A DNA stretch of 64,000 bases from the NCBI GenBank assembly GCA_958295745.1, contig OY282370.1, positions 248,001 to 312,000 of the forward strand, in the 5' to 3' direction. This stretch comes from an uncultured Acidimicrobiia bacterium (GTDB lineage: Bacteria > Actinomycetota > Acidimicrobiia > Spongiisociales > Spongiisociaceae). The notes under the pieces were generated by a model. It had not been told where the DNA came from. It saw nothing but the letters and a program-made list of their open reading frames with translations, and did not search any database. A program made the translations under genes and the position numbers. Below, piece by piece: positions 40,220 to 49,679 of this stretch (the stretch's first letter is position 1; each line of letters begins with the position of its first letter).

Positions 40220-40271
40220 CCTGCCTCCTATTCAGCTTGACCGCCGCTTCGGGCCGGACCCACGGCAACCC

Positions 40272-40529
40272 ATGCTAGCTACCCGGGGACCCGCCGAGGT
40301 TCGACCGGCAAGGGCCGGCTATCCGAGCATCATCATCCGCCGCAAGGACCGCCTCAGATACTACGAGGCCTTGGCCGAGTCTGATCTCGGGGGCGACCTC
40401 CTACCCATCTCGGAGCTGATCCTTGCCAGAGCGGAGGACGCACTACGGGACCTGGAGCGCAGGGCAACCGCGCACGCAGGAGGGTTCAGGGTCGGTGGTG
40501 GCGCACCTCTGATACGGCGCCTGATGTGA
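40272..40529 (+). pseudogene. Fic-domain protein C-terminal remnant
   Basis: An 85-codon frame whose middle reads GYPSIIIRRKDRLRYYEAL, then ESDLGGDLLPISELI and RAEDALRDLE. This is the pattern found just C-terminal to the HxFx(D/E)GNGR core of Fic proteins (P-x-I-I-I-x-x-x-D-R-x-x-Y-x-x-A-L). The catalytic core itself is absent upstream. The 3' end overlaps the convergent biotin ligase gene by 44 bp. I treat it as a leftover of a toxin-type gene; a very short intact gene cannot be excluded. Confidence 0.45.
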
Positions 40530-41238
40530 GGGCCGCCGGGCCTCGGTCCGTCTCTACCAGCAGACCGCCTTCGGGTGTCACGTCTACGGCCTTGCCCTTC
40601 CCGTCCGGAGCCCAGGTGATCTCCTGCCCCAGGGTGGAACAGCGGCGGCGGTACTCCTCGCGGGGCCAGTCGGCGGCTTCCCCCGACAGCATCTCCAGGA
40701 GAAGGCCGGCCCATCGGCGGGCCAATACCTCGGCGAACCCGGGGCCGGGATCGTTCCCGAACAACGCACCCCGGCCGGGCGGAGGGTCCGGCCAGTAGAG
40801 GTTGAACCCCCACCCCACCACCGCTAGGCCGCCTGAAGCCTCCGTGAGTATCCCGCCCAGCTTGTCGGTACCTCTCATCAAATCGTTGGGCCACTTGAGC
40901 GTCAGGCGCCCCCCCTCCGCACTCTCCGCCGCCTCGTCCAGAGACCGGAGGGCGGCAACCCCGGCCGTGAGGGTCACCCGCGGCCAATCAGAGGGCGGCC
41001 ATGACGGGCGCACACCCAAGGAGGCGGCCAGCGCCCGGGGTGCGGTGTCCCAGGCGGCGCCGGAACGCCCTCTTCCCTCTGTCTGGCGGCCCGCCACCAC
41101 CAGCAGCGAACCGGCGCCGGCCCGCCTGCGCACCTCGTCCTGGGTGGAGGTGGTCCGGTCGAGCACCAGCATTTCATAGGGCGGCGTTTCAAAGGCCAAC
41201 GCTTCATCGGCCGGCGTTTCATAGGGCGGTGTAGCCAT
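40486..41238 (-). CDS. birA: Biotin--[acyl-CoA carboxylase] ligase
   Basis: Activates biotin to biotinyl-AMP and attaches it to the biotin carrier domain of the carboxylase encoded at 43097-44839. The 250-residue protein is the single-function type without the N-terminal winged helix. Visible: STQDEVRRR, the adenylate loop GRGRSGAAWD near 57, LTLKWPNDLM near 113, KLGGILTEASG, and a short C-terminal SH3-like part. The N-terminal 22 residues contain a repeated (F/T)ETPPYE/ADEALAFE element encoded by short direct repeats around 41172-41238; the conserved enzyme begins at MLVLDRTTSTQ, so an internal ATG may be the original start. Confidence 0.9.
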   Translation of the reverse strand: MATPPYETPADEALAFETPPYEMLVLDRTTSTQDEVRRRAGAGSLLVVAGRQTEGRGRSGAAWDTAPRALAASLGVRPSWPPSDWPRVTLTAGVAALRSLDEAAESAEGGRLTLKWPNDLMRGTDKLGGILTEASGGLAVVGWGFNLYWPDPPPGRGALFGNDPGPGFAEVLARRWAGLLLEMLSGEAADWPREEYRRRCSTLGQEITWAPDGKGKAVDVTPEGGLLVETDRGPAALTSGAVSEVRHHRP

Positions 41239-41464
41239 CGTCCGTCCCCGGAGGTCTAAAGGATCAGGCCAACAGAATACGCGCCTTACGGCGGCTCGCA
41301 GCGGCCCGCATCCGTGGGATGTTTCGTTCTCCGGCGGGTGCGGCGCCTATCGTGAACCCGCCTTCAGGCCTCGGGTTGCCTCGGGCTCCTGCCCGGCCCG
41401 ACCGGCGGGCGCACCGCCCCCGGGCGGCGGCAACCCAAGCTACGAACCGACGAACGGGTGGTAA

Positions 41465-43015
41465 GTGGGCACCGAACAACGAATCGAATATCTACGAAAG
41501 CTGCGCCGCGAGGCCGAGCAGCCCGACTCCAAGCAGGCAGTCGACCGGCAGCACGAACAGGGGAAGCTCACCGCCCGGGAACGGATCGCCCTGCTGCTGG
41601 ACAAGGACAGCTTCCAGGAGATCGACATTTTCGTGCGGCATCAGGCCCGGGGATTCGGCATCGAGAACCGCAGGCCCTTGGGCGATGCGGTGGTCACCGG
41701 CTACGGCGCCGTCGACGGACGCACCGTGTTCGTGTTCGCCGAGGACTTCACGGTGTTCGGCGGCAGCCTCGGCAAGGCGGTGGCCGACAAGATAACCAAG
41801 GTCATGGACATGGCCATGAAGGTGGGCGCCCCCGTCGTCGGCCTGAAGGACTCGGGCGGCGCCCGCATCCAGGAAGGTGTGCAGGCCCTCGACGGGTACG
41901 GAAGGATCTTCTACCGGAACGTGCGGGCCTCGGGGGTAATCCCCCAGATCTCGGTGATCATGGGGCCGTGCGCGGGCGGCGCCGTCTACTCCCCGGCCAT
42001 CACCGACTTCGTATATCAGGTGAACGGGACCAGCCATATGTTCATCACGGGACCCGACGTGATCAAGGCGGTGACCGGCGAGGACGTCACCTTCGAGGAT
42101 CTGGGGGGGGCGGTAACCCACGCCACCACCTCCGGGGTCACCCACTTCGTCTGCAGCTCCGGGGAGGCGGCCCTCCAGGAAGTCCGGTATCTGCTGTCGT
42201 TCCTGCCGCAGAACAACATGGAGCCGCCCCCCTACTTCGTTCCCTCCGACTCGCCGGATCGGGAGGACGACCCGCTCGACCTGATCATCCCCGATTCTCC
42301 CAACCAGCCCTACGACATGGTGGAGATCATCGAGTCCGTGGTGGACGACGGAGAGTTCTACCAGGTCCACGAGTACTGGGCCCGCAACATCGTGGTGGGT
42401 CTGGCCCGCTTCGACGGTTATTCGACGGGGATCGTGGCCAACCAGCCCTCGCACTTGGCCGGCACCCTCGACATCGCCGCATCCGAGAAGGCGGCCCGGT
42501 TCGTGCGCATGTGCGACGCCTTCAACATTCCTATCTGCACCTTCGTGGACGTGCCGGGCTTCATGCCGGGGGTGGAGCAGGAACACGGGGGCATCATCCG
42601 CCACGGCGCCAAGCTGCTCTACGCCTACTGCGAGGCCTCCGTGCCCAGGGTGACGGTCATCACCCGCAAATCGTACGGGGGCGCCTACCTGGTGATGAAC
42701 GCCCGCGGGGTGGGCGCCGACCTGGTGTACGCGTGGCCTTCCGCCGAGATCGCGGTCATGGGCGCGCCGGGGGCGGTGAACATCATCCACCGGAGGGATA
42801 TCGCCACCTCCTCCGACGCCGATTCCCGCCGCGACGCTCTGGCCGCCGAATACGAGAAACGCTTCGCCAACCCCTATGCCGCCTCCGAGCTCGGGCTGGT
42901 GGACAACGTGATCGAGCCTCGTGAAACCCGCCTCCGCCTCATAAAGGGATTCGAGATGCTGCGCAACAAGCGGGACGCCCTGCCCCCCAAGAAGCACGGG
43001 AACATCCCGCTCTGA
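41465..43015 (+). CDS. accD: Acyl-CoA carboxylase carboxyltransferase (beta) subunit
   Basis: Transfers carboxyl from carboxybiotin to acetyl-, propionyl- or related acyl-CoA. The 516-residue protein is full length for the PccB/AccD5-type family: KLTARERIALLLD near 33, GGSLG, KDSGGARIQEG near 123, GPCAGGAVYSP near 158, and the C-terminal-domain segment YGGAYLVM near 405 with AWPSAEIAVMGA. In the characterised Streptomyces enzymes the residue after GGAY is Asp for propionyl- and Ile for broader/acetyl specificity; here it is Leu, favouring the broader type. The GTG at 41465 is the first start. It is followed within 16 bp by a tiny gene and then the alpha subunit. Confidence 0.92.
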   Translation: MGTEQRIEYLRKLRREAEQPDSKQAVDRQHEQGKLTARERIALLLDKDSFQEIDIFVRHQARGFGIENRRPLGDAVVTGYGAVDGRTVFVFAEDFTVFGGSLGKAVADKITKVMDMAMKVGAPVVGLKDSGGARIQEGVQALDGYGRIFYRNVRASGVIPQISVIMGPCAGGAVYSPAITDFVYQVNGTSHMFITGPDVIKAVTGEDVTFEDLGGAVTHATTSGVTHFVCSSGEAALQEVRYLLSFLPQNNMEPPPYFVPSDSPDREDDPLDLIIPDSPNQPYDMVEIIESVVDDGEFYQVHEYWARNIVVGLARFDGYSTGIVANQPSHLAGTLDIAASEKAARFVRMCDAFNIPICTFVDVPGFMPGVEQEHGGIIRHGAKLLYAYCEASVPRVTVITRKSYGGAYLVMNARGVGADLVYAWPSAEIAVMGAPGAVNIIHRRDIATSSDADSRRDALAAEYEKRFANPYAASELGLVDNVIEPRETRLRLIKGFEMLRNKRDALPPKKHGNIPL

Positions 43016-43031
43016 GGCGGCGAGAGGACCG

Positions 43032-43100
43032 ATGAAGAAGATGAAGCAGATCCCGCCTGCGCAGCCGGCGCCGACGCACCTCCCGGACGGGCAGCCGTGA
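43032..43100 (+). CDS. 22-residue ORF between carboxylase subunits
   Basis: ATG at 43032 is preceded by GAGAGG at 5 nt. The peptide starts MKKMKQIPPAQ and is Pro-rich. Its TGA overlaps the GTG of the alpha subunit (GTGA), so at minimum it couples translation. The place between beta and alpha subunit genes is where some actinobacterial carboxylases have a small epsilon subunit, but this peptide is much shorter than known ones (about 60-75 residues), so homology is not claimed. Confidence 0.45.
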   Translation: MKKMKQIPPAQPAPTHLPDGQP

Positions 43101-44839
43101 ACTCGCTCCTGGTGGCGAACCGCGGCGAGATCGCCGTGCGGATCATCCGCACCGCCAAAGAGATGGGCCTACGCACCATCGCCGTGTATTCGGAGCTGGA
43201 CCGCGACGCTCTCCACACCCGGCTGGCGGACGAGGCCTGGAACATCGGCGGGGCGCCCGCCTCCGAGTCCTACCTGGCCGCCGAACGCATCATCGAGGCG
43301 GCCCGGGAGTCGGGCGCCGACGCCGTCCATCCGGGATACGGGTTCCTGGCCGAGAACGCCTCCTTCGCCCGCATGGCAACGGGCGCCGGGCTGACCTGGG
43401 TGGGCCCCCCGGCCTCGGCCATCGAGCTGATGGGTGACAAGATCCTCTCCCGCCGGACCGCCGAGAAGGCGGGGGCGGCGCCGGTGCCCGGCACCGACGA
43501 GGCGGTGGAGAGCTTCGAGGAGGCCGCCCGGATAGCCGCCAAGATCGGGTATCCGGTGGCGGTCAAGGCGTCGCACGGAGGCGGAGGTAAAGGCCTGCGG
43601 GTGGCGGCCAACCGCAAGGAGCTGGCCGAAGCCTTCGAGGGGGCCCGGCGAGAGGCCGGCGCCTATTTCGGGAACCCGGAGGTCTACCTGGAGTCCTATA
43701 TAGCCAAGCCCCGGCACATCGAGGCCCAGATACTGGTGGACGGGCATGGGAACTACCGGTTCCTCGGCGAGCGGGAATGCTCCGTCCAGCGGCGGCACCA
43801 GAAGCTGATCGAGGAGGCGCCGTCGACCGCCCTCTCCCCCGACCAGCGCAGATCCCTGGGAGAGGCGGCCCTGGCGGTGGCCGAAGCCTGCGGTTACGTG
43901 AACGCCGGAACGGTGGAGTTCCTGCTGTGCCCGGACGGCAACTTCTATTTCCTGGAGATGAACACCCGGCTTCAGGTGGAGCACACCGTGACCGAGATGG
44001 TCACCGGGATCGACTTGGTGGCCGAACAGCTGGCCATCGCCGCCGGAGAGCCCCTTTCCTTCGGACGCCTGCCGGTCAACGGGCACGCAATCGAGCTGCG
44101 AATCAACGCCGAAGACCCCAGGGACGGTTTCCGCCCCACTCCGGGCGCCGTGACCAAATACCGGGAACCGGCCGGGCCGGGGGTGCGGGTGGATTCGTGG
44201 ATCGAACCCGGCGCGGCCGTCAGCCAGTACTACGACAACCTGCTGGCCAAGCTGGTGGTGTGGGGCCGCACCCGGCGCCAGGCCATCGCCCGGGCCAAGC
44301 GCGCCCTCGACGAGTACCTGGTGGCCGGAGTCGCCACCACCATCCCGGCCCACCGCGCCGTACTCTCCCACCCCGCCTTCGAGGCCGGCGAGGTGCACAC
44401 CCGGTTCGTGGAGGACGAGCTGAGCTTCGATCCCGAGCCGTTCGACCGGGGGACGGCCCCGCCGGGCAACCGCGCCCAGACCGGAAGGAACATGACCGTC
44501 GAGGTCGGGGGGCGGCGGTTCGACGTCACCTATTGGCTGCCGGACGGCCCTGCCCGGGGCGGTTCCGACCGGCCGGTGCTCCGCCCGCCCACCCGCCGGG
44601 TCGGAAACGCCCTGGCATCCGTAGAACCGGGGGCGGTGACCGCGCCCATGCAGGGCACCATCGTCAAGGTGTCGGCCAAGGTCGGCGACCGGGTGGAGGA
44701 AGGCCAGCAGATCTGCGTCCTCGAAGCCATGAAGATGGAGAACGAGATAACCAGCCCCCAGGACGGAAAGCTGGTGGAGGTGAGGGTGGCGCCGGGCGAC
44801 AACGTGAGGAACAACGACGTCCTAGCCGTAGTCCGCTGA
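43097..44839 (+). CDS. accA: Acyl-CoA carboxylase alpha subunit (biotin carboxylase and biotin carrier)
   Basis: Carboxylates biotin with ATP and bicarbonate and carries it to the beta subunit. The 580-residue protein begins NSLLVANRGEIAVRI, has the ATP-grasp Gly-rich loop KASHGGGGKGLRV near 157, HIEAQILVD, EFLLC...FYFLEMN near 275-290, RLQVEHTVTE near 292, and GHAIELRINAED. The C-terminal carrier domain has the biotinylation site EAMKMENEI near 548. The start is a GTG overlapping the small upstream ORF. With beta subunit and biotin ligase nearby it makes a complete enzyme. Together with the mutase gene it suggests a propionyl/methylmalonyl-CoA route, although the product specificity is open. 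Confidence 0.93.
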   Translation: MNSLLVANRGEIAVRIIRTAKEMGLRTIAVYSELDRDALHTRLADEAWNIGGAPASESYLAAERIIEAARESGADAVHPGYGFLAENASFARMATGAGLTWVGPPASAIELMGDKILSRRTAEKAGAAPVPGTDEAVESFEEAARIAAKIGYPVAVKASHGGGGKGLRVAANRKELAEAFEGARREAGAYFGNPEVYLESYIAKPRHIEAQILVDGHGNYRFLGERECSVQRRHQKLIEEAPSTALSPDQRRSLGEAALAVAEACGYVNAGTVEFLLCPDGNFYFLEMNTRLQVEHTVTEMVTGIDLVAEQLAIAAGEPLSFGRLPVNGHAIELRINAEDPRDGFRPTPGAVTKYREPAGPGVRVDSWIEPGAAVSQYYDNLLAKLVVWGRTRRQAIARAKRALDEYLVAGVATTIPAHRAVLSHPAFEAGEVHTRFVEDELSFDPEPFDRGTAPPGNRAQTGRNMTVEVGGRRFDVTYWLPDGPARGGSDRPVLRPPTRRVGNALASVEPGAVTAPMQGTIVKVSAKVGDRVEEGQQICVLEAMKMENEITSPQDGKLVEVRVAPGDNVRNNDVLAVVR

Positions 44840-44892
44840 CCCCTTCCCCTGAACGGGCGGGGTCAGAAGGGGCGGGGTCAGAAGGGGCGGTG
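44840..44892. repeat. 15-bp tandem repeat in convergent terminator region
   Basis: GGGGCGGGGTCAGAA occurs in about two and a half copies between the carboxylase gene and the convergent mutase gene, the last copy entering the mutase stop region. CCCCTTC at 44842-44848 can pair with either GAAGGGG, so it may form alternative terminator hairpins. Confidence 0.55.
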
Positions 44893-46491
44893 TACTCCGA
44901 AAACCCGGCGCAGTGAGTCGGACACCTCACCCAGGGTGGCGCCGGCCGCCAGCGCCGCCTTCATGGGGAACATCAGATTGGCCCCGCCCGCCGCCGTCTC
45001 GTCCAGCTCGGCCAGCGCCCGGTCGACGGACGGCCGGTCCCTCCCCGCCCGGAAGTCCGCCACCCGGTCCCGCTGGGCTTTCTCGATCGCCGGATCCACC
45101 GTGAGGGGCTGAACGGACGGGCCGGCGTCATCGGCGTAGCGGTTCACGCCCACCACCCCTTCCTCGCCCGACTCGATGCGCAGGGAGGCCCGGTAGGAGG
45201 CCTCCTCGATCTCGGCCTGCGGGAACCCCTGCTCAACGGCGGCCACCGCCCCCCCGAGCCGGTCGATCTCGTCGATTAGGCGGCCGGCGGCCTCTTCCAG
45301 TCCGTCGGTGAGCCGCTCCACGTAATAGGAACCGGCCAGCGGGTCCACCGTGTCGGTGACCCCCGACTCGGCGGCCAGTATCTGCTGGGTTCTGAGGGCG
45401 ATGGTGGCCGAGCGCTCGGTGGGCAGGCCCAGCGCCTCGTCGAAGGCGTTGGTGTGCAGGGACTGGGTGCCGCCCAGGACAGCGGCCAACGCCTGCACGG
45501 CGGTGCGGACGATGTTGTTCGCGGGCTGCTGGGCGGTGAGGGTGGAGCCGGCGGTCTGGGTGTGGAACCGCATCCGCCGGGCGGCGGGATCCGAGGCGCC
45601 GAACCGCTCCGCCATGATGCGGGCCCACATCCGCCGGGCGGCCCGGAACTTGGCGGCTTCCTCGAAGAGGTTGTTGTGGGAGTTCCAGAAGAACGACAGC
45701 CTGGGCCCGAAGCGGTCCACATCCAGGCCGGCTTCGACGGCGGCCTCCACGTAGGCGATCCCGTTGGCCAGCGTGAAGGCGATCTCCTGGGCGGCGGTGG
45801 CCCCGGCCTCCCTTATGTGATACCCGCTGATCGAGATGGTGTTCCAGTTGGGAAGCTCCCGCCCGCAGTAGGCGAACAGGTCGGTCACCAGCCGCATGGA
45901 GGCCGCCGGAGGGTAGATGTAGGCGCCGCGGGCAATGTATTCCTTGAGGATGTCGTTCTGGACCGTCCCCCGGATCCGCTCCGGCGGCGCCCCCTGTTCC
46001 TCGGCCACCAGCTGGTAGAGCAGCAACAGGATGGGGGCGGTGGCGTTGATGGTCATCGAGGTGGTCACCTCGGCGAGCGGCAGCCCGTCTAGCAGGGTGC
46101 GCATGTCATCCAGGCTGTCGATCGCCGCGCCTACCCTGCCCACCTCCCCCTCCGCCAACGGGGAATCGGAGTCGAACCCCATCTGGGTGGGCAGATCGAA
46201 GGCCACCGACAGGCCCGTCTGCCCGGCGGCCAGGAGCTTCTTGAAACGCCGGTTGGTCTCCTCGGCGGTCCCGAACCCCGCGTACTGGCGCATGGTCCAG
46301 GGCCGGCCCCGGTACATGGTGGGATAGGGCCCGCGGGTGAAGGGGAAGCGACCCGGGTCGCCCAGCTCGCCGTGGGAACGATCCGGTCCGTAGACCACCT
46401 CGACCTCGAGGCCGCTGGAGGTGGTTCGGGGAGAAGGTGATGACGGATTGGACACTGACCTGGGTATCCTGACGTGTCGATGACCCGGCAT
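44878..46491 (-). CDS. Methylmalonyl-CoA mutase-type acyl-CoA mutase, large (catalytic) subunit
   Basis: Catalyses a cobalamin-dependent 1,2-rearrangement between branched and linear acyl-CoAs. The 537-residue protein covers only the TIM-barrel substrate domain: RGPYPTMY with the Tyr typical of methylmalonyl-CoA mutases, [35 protein letters not shown] near 195, [20 protein letters not shown] and [15 protein letters not shown]. The B12-binding domain (DxHxxG) is missing, as in two-component mutases, so a separate small subunit must be encoded outside the window. The start is uncertain: ATG at 46491 or a GTG near 46455. With the acyl-CoA carboxylase next door it fits propionate or branched-chain degradation. 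Confidence 0.88.
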   Translation of the reverse strand: MPGHRHVRIPRSVSNPSSPSPRTTSSGLEVEVVYGPDRSHGELGDPGRFPFTRGPYPTMYRGRPWTMRQYAGFGTAEETNRRFKKLLAAGQTGLSVAFDLPTQMGFDSDSPLAEGEVGRVGAAIDSLDDMRTLLDGLPLAEVTTSMTINATAPILLLLYQLVAEEQGAPPERIRGTVQNDILKEYIARGAYIYPPAASMRLVTDLFAYCGRELPNWNTISISGYHIREAGATAAQEIAFTLANGIAYVEAAVEAGLDVDRFGPRLSFFWNSHNNLFEEAAKFRAARRMWARIMAERFGASDPAARRMRFHTQTAGSTLTAQQPANNIVRTAVQALAAVLGGTQSLHTNAFDEALGLPTERSATIALRTQQILAAESGVTDTVDPLAGSYYVERLTDGLEEAAGRLIDEIDRLGGAVAAVEQGFPQAEIEEASYRASLRIESGEEGVVGVNRYADDAGPSVQPLTVDPAIEKAQRDRVADFRAGRDRPSVDRALAELDETAAGGANLMFPMKAALAAGATLGEVSDSLRRVFGVHRPF

Positions 46492-46526
46492 CCTAACCCT
46501 GTACAGCGGCGGCCCAGGGTGACGGC

Positions 46527-49010
46527 ATGACCGAACCGGCCGTCGAACCGACCATCCACGACATCGAGCGGAGCGAAATCCGCCGGAGATGGTCGCTGGC
46601 CCTAGTCATGAGCGTGGCCGTCACCCTGGTGCTCGCCACCTGGATCGGCCTGTTCGGCTTTCTGGGCGCCAACGCCTCCTACGCCGTCTTCGACCGGTTC
46701 ATCGAGCGGTGGATGCCGGAGACCGCAACCGAGGCCGCCCAGCTGGAACTGCCTGACCTGTCCAGGATATCCCACGTCTACACCGAGGACGGGGTGCTGT
46801 TGGCCGAGCTGCATGCCGGGCGGAACTCGGCGCCGGCCCGCATATCGGATGTACCCGACGCCCTGATCTACGCGGTGCTGGCCGCCGAGGACGGGGACTA
46901 TTTCGAGCACGAAGGGATCGACTTCACGGCCATCGTCAGCGCCGTGCGCGACTACGTGACCGGCGCCTCCCGCCGGGGCGGCTCCACGATCACCCAGCAG
47001 GTGGTCAAGAACAACATCGTGGGCGACGAGCTGACCGTCCGGCGCAAGATCCAGGAGGCGCTCCTCGCCATCGAGCTGGAGCAGCGCCACACCAAGCGGG
47101 AGATCCTCGAGTTCTACCTCAACTCGGTCTATTTCGGGTGGTCCGCCTACGGGGTGGGGGCGGCGGCCCTCGAGTACTTCGGAAAGGATCTGCAGGATCT
47201 CACCATCGCCGAGGCGGCCACCATCGCGGTCACCATCCGCAACCCATCCCTCTACGACCCGAGACGGCAGGAGGAACGGGCCCACGACCGACGCAACGAC
47301 GTCATCGACGCCATGGCCGCCTCCGGGTTCATCACCTTCGAGGAGGCGGCGGAAGCCAAGGAAGATCCCTATCTGATCCAGCCGCCGTCCCAGTTCGAGA
47401 GCCCGGCCGACCACGTGGTGGCCGAGGTGCGCCGCCAGATCCTCAACGACCCGGAGTTCGCCTTCCTGGGCGAAACCAAGGAGGAGCGAAGGTGGGCCAT
47501 CTTCGGCTGTCCGGCCCACGAGACGGACTGCGAGGGCGGCGGCGGCCTCGACATCTACGTTACGGTGGACCTCGAGCTGCAGGAGGCGGCCAACCGGATC
47601 CTCAGGTCGTGGCTGCCGGTCCCCGGGCCGGAATTCTCCGACGCCAGGGGCGCCCCCACCGGCGCCATCGCCATGGTCGAGAACAACACCGGGGCGGTGC
47701 TGGCCATGTCGTCGGGCCTCCCCTTCGAACAGGAACAGTTCGACCTGGCCGTCCAGGGAAGACGCAACCCGGGTTCGGCCTTCAAGCCCTTCGTGCTGGC
47801 CTCCTACCTGGAAAGCGGGGGAAGCCTCCAGTCCTATTGGGACGCCCGGAGCCCGATCGAGATCGAATGCGAGGACCCGTGCGGGCCGGACGGCGGTTAC
47901 ATCTGGACGGTGCGCAACGCCGGCAACGTGGACGACCTAATCACGGTGGCCCAGGCCACGCAGTCGTCCGTCAACACGGTGTACGCCCAGCTGGCGGTGA
48001 GGATCGGGCCCAGGGCCATCATCCGCACCGCCCGGAACCTGGGCATCACATCGGATCTCGAGGAGGTCTACTCGCTGGCTCTGGGCGCCGGAGCGGTGAG
48101 CCCCCTGGAAATGGCCTCCGCCTACAGCACCTTCGCCGCCAACGGCGTCCACGCCGATCCCTACCTGATTTCCCGCATCACCACCGGCGACGGGGGGATC
48201 CTCTACGAGCGCGACGTGAGCACCGACCAGGCGCTCGACCCGGCCCTGGCCGCGGCGGTGCGCCGGCCGATGGAGCAGGTGGTCTGCTGCGGAACAGCCC
48301 GCCGGGCCATCATCGAAGGAGTGCCTCAGGCCGGCAAGACAGGCACCCACCAGGCCTACCGGGACGCCTGGTTCGTTGGTTACGTGCCCAACTTCACCAC
48401 CGCCGTCTGGGTCGGGTTCCCGGACGAGCAGGTGGCCCTGCGGGACGTGTTCATCAACGGGGAGACCTACACCCGGGTGTTCGGCGGCTCGGTGCCGGCG
48501 CCGATCTGGAAGGAGTTCATGGAGGTAGTGCTGGCCAAGTACCCGGCGGGCGAGTTCCCCGGCAGCCTGGGGATCGGCTACTACAACGAGGTGCCGTTCA
48601 CCAACGTCCCGGAGGTGGCGGGCCTTTCCTTGGAGGAGGCCGAAGACGCGGTGTTCGGCGCCCATCTGCGGCCCGAGGAGCAGGAGGTCGGATCGCCGGC
48701 GCCGCCGGGTACCGTGCTGGGAACCGATCCGGAGGCGGGGGAAGAGATCGACCACGGCGCGACCGTGCTGATACGGGTTTCGGGCGAGGGGGCGGGTCTG
48801 GTGGTGCCCGACCTGGTGGGGCAGAGCGCCGAGGCAGCCTTGGCGTCCATCGAGGCCGTCCAAGGCCAGGCAGGCGGCGCCGTCACCGTAACGACCGGAT
48901 ACGAGCAGACCGACGACCCCGACCTGTTGGGCCTGGTGATCCGCACCGTCCCGGCCGCCGGAGAAATCGTCGCCCCCGACGGGACCCTTTCTCTCGTCAT
49001 CGGGGCCTGA
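46527..49010 (+). CDS. Bifunctional penicillin-binding protein (GT51, transpeptidase, two PASTA domains)
   Basis: Class A PBP of 827 residues that polymerises and crosslinks peptidoglycan. Membrane helix about 23-50. GT51 domain: [14 protein letters not shown] near 120, [14 protein letters not shown] near 153, and the [15 protein letters not shown] segment. Transpeptidase: SAFK (SxxK) near 412, SVN (SxN) near 483 in [13 protein letters not shown] near 606. Two C-terminal PASTA domains start at [12 protein letters not shown] and [17 protein letters not shown] domains in such enzymes sense or bind muropeptides. It is divergent from the mutase gene with about 35 bp between. Confidence 0.93.
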   Translation: MTEPAVEPTIHDIERSEIRRRWSLALVMSVAVTLVLATWIGLFGFLGANASYAVFDRFIERWMPETATEAAQLELPDLSRISHVYTEDGVLLAELHAGRNSAPARISDVPDALIYAVLAAEDGDYFEHEGIDFTAIVSAVRDYVTGASRRGGSTITQQVVKNNIVGDELTVRRKIQEALLAIELEQRHTKREILEFYLNSVYFGWSAYGVGAAALEYFGKDLQDLTIAEAATIAVTIRNPSLYDPRRQEERAHDRRNDVIDAMAASGFITFEEAAEAKEDPYLIQPPSQFESPADHVVAEVRRQILNDPEFAFLGETKEERRWAIFGCPAHETDCEGGGGLDIYVTVDLELQEAANRILRSWLPVPGPEFSDARGAPTGAIAMVENNTGAVLAMSSGLPFEQEQFDLAVQGRRNPGSAFKPFVLASYLESGGSLQSYWDARSPIEIECEDPCGPDGGYIWTVRNAGNVDDLITVAQATQSSVNTVYAQLAVRIGPRAIIRTARNLGITSDLEEVYSLALGAGAVSPLEMASAYSTFAANGVHADPYLISRITTGDGGILYERDVSTDQALDPALAAAVRRPMEQVVCCGTARRAIIEGVPQAGKTGTHQAYRDAWFVGYVPNFTTAVWVGFPDEQVALRDVFINGETYTRVFGGSVPAPIWKEFMEVVLAKYPAGEFPGSLGIGYYNEVPFTNVPEVAGLSLEEAEDAVFGAHLRPEEQEVGSPAPPGTVLGTDPEAGEEIDHGATVLIRVSGEGAGLVVPDLVGQSAEAALASIEAVQGQAGGAVTVTTGYEQTDDPDLLGLVIRTVPAAGEIVAPDGTLSLVIGA

Positions 49011-49134
49011 AGGCCCGCGTCGAGCTCCGAGAACCTCCTGATCGGCGGTCGCAGCCTCGGCAACGCGAAAAGAAATCCCCGGTTCGCGAAATATAACTAT
49101 TGAAAACTATCGCTAATCATGGATAATAGGGTCT
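49011..49134 (+). promoter_or_regulatory. AT-rich promoter region with TTGAAA and GATAAT boxes
   Basis: A -35-like TTGAAA (49100-49105) and -10-like GATAAT (49122-49127) are separated by 16 bp. The -10 box ends 8 nt before the ATG at 49135, the same distance as at the HNH gene, so the transcript is probably leaderless. Confidence 0.7.
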
Positions 49135-49581
49135 ATGCGGTATGCAGCGCCCGGAACAGTCCGTCTGGATGACAGTCCTCCCGTCGCCGCGGACATCGCG
49201 CCCTCTCCGGGCGTTGCCTGCCGCATACCCGCCCAGCAGCAGTATCGAATCGCCCCCCGCCTGCTGCCGTCGGAATTGCGAGGCGGCATCGATCCCTCCC
49301 ACCCCTACGTACGCACCTACTGGACGGCGGCGCTGGGGCCGGGCGTGGTGGCGGATCTGCTCCGTTTGATCGCCGCGGCGCGACGCGGCGAGACCATCCC
49401 TCATCCCCCGTTTCTGCCCGTGCTGTGCCGGGAAGGACTGATCCATTACGCAAACAGGTCTGTTTGGGTGTGCGGCACGGTGCCCCCGCTCGACAGCCGC
49501 CACCTGGTACGGCTCTCACCGACCATGAGAAAGCGCCACCGCCGCGACCTGTCTGCGGCCCGCACGTCTGCCCCCGCCTAG
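49135..49581 (+). CDS. Conserved actinobacterial protein of unknown function
   Basis: A 148-residue soluble protein. The segment PSHPYVRTYWTAALGPG followed by VADLLRLIAAARRG, and later VPPLDSRHLVRLSPTMR, resembles a short family I have the impression of from actinobacterial genomes, without known function. The ATG is fixed by the promoter just upstream (-10 box 8 nt away) and the absence of a ribosome binding site. There is no signal peptide or membrane segment. The C-terminus is basic (RKRHRRDL), perhaps nucleic-acid contacting. The sirtuin gene follows after about 100 bp. Confidence 0.6.
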   Translation: MRYAAPGTVRLDDSPPVAADIAPSPGVACRIPAQQQYRIAPRLLPSELRGGIDPSHPYVRTYWTAALGPGVVADLLRLIAAARRGETIPHPPFLPVLCREGLIHYANRSVWVCGTVPPLDSRHLVRLSPTMRKRHRRDLSAARTSAPA

Positions 49582-49679
49582 GATGCCCCCGCCTCCGGCA
49601 TCCGGCGCCGGGACGCCGACCCTGCGGCTAGTCGCCCTTCCCTCCCGGCCGGGAGTCACCCTCTACCATCGGCCTAGCC

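Noticed and set aside
42093-42110. 8-G run in the carboxylase beta gene as a further phase switch
   Set aside because: It is shorter, in frame within a conserved DLGGAVTHA segment of an essential-type gene, and no alternative frame leads to a meaningful product.
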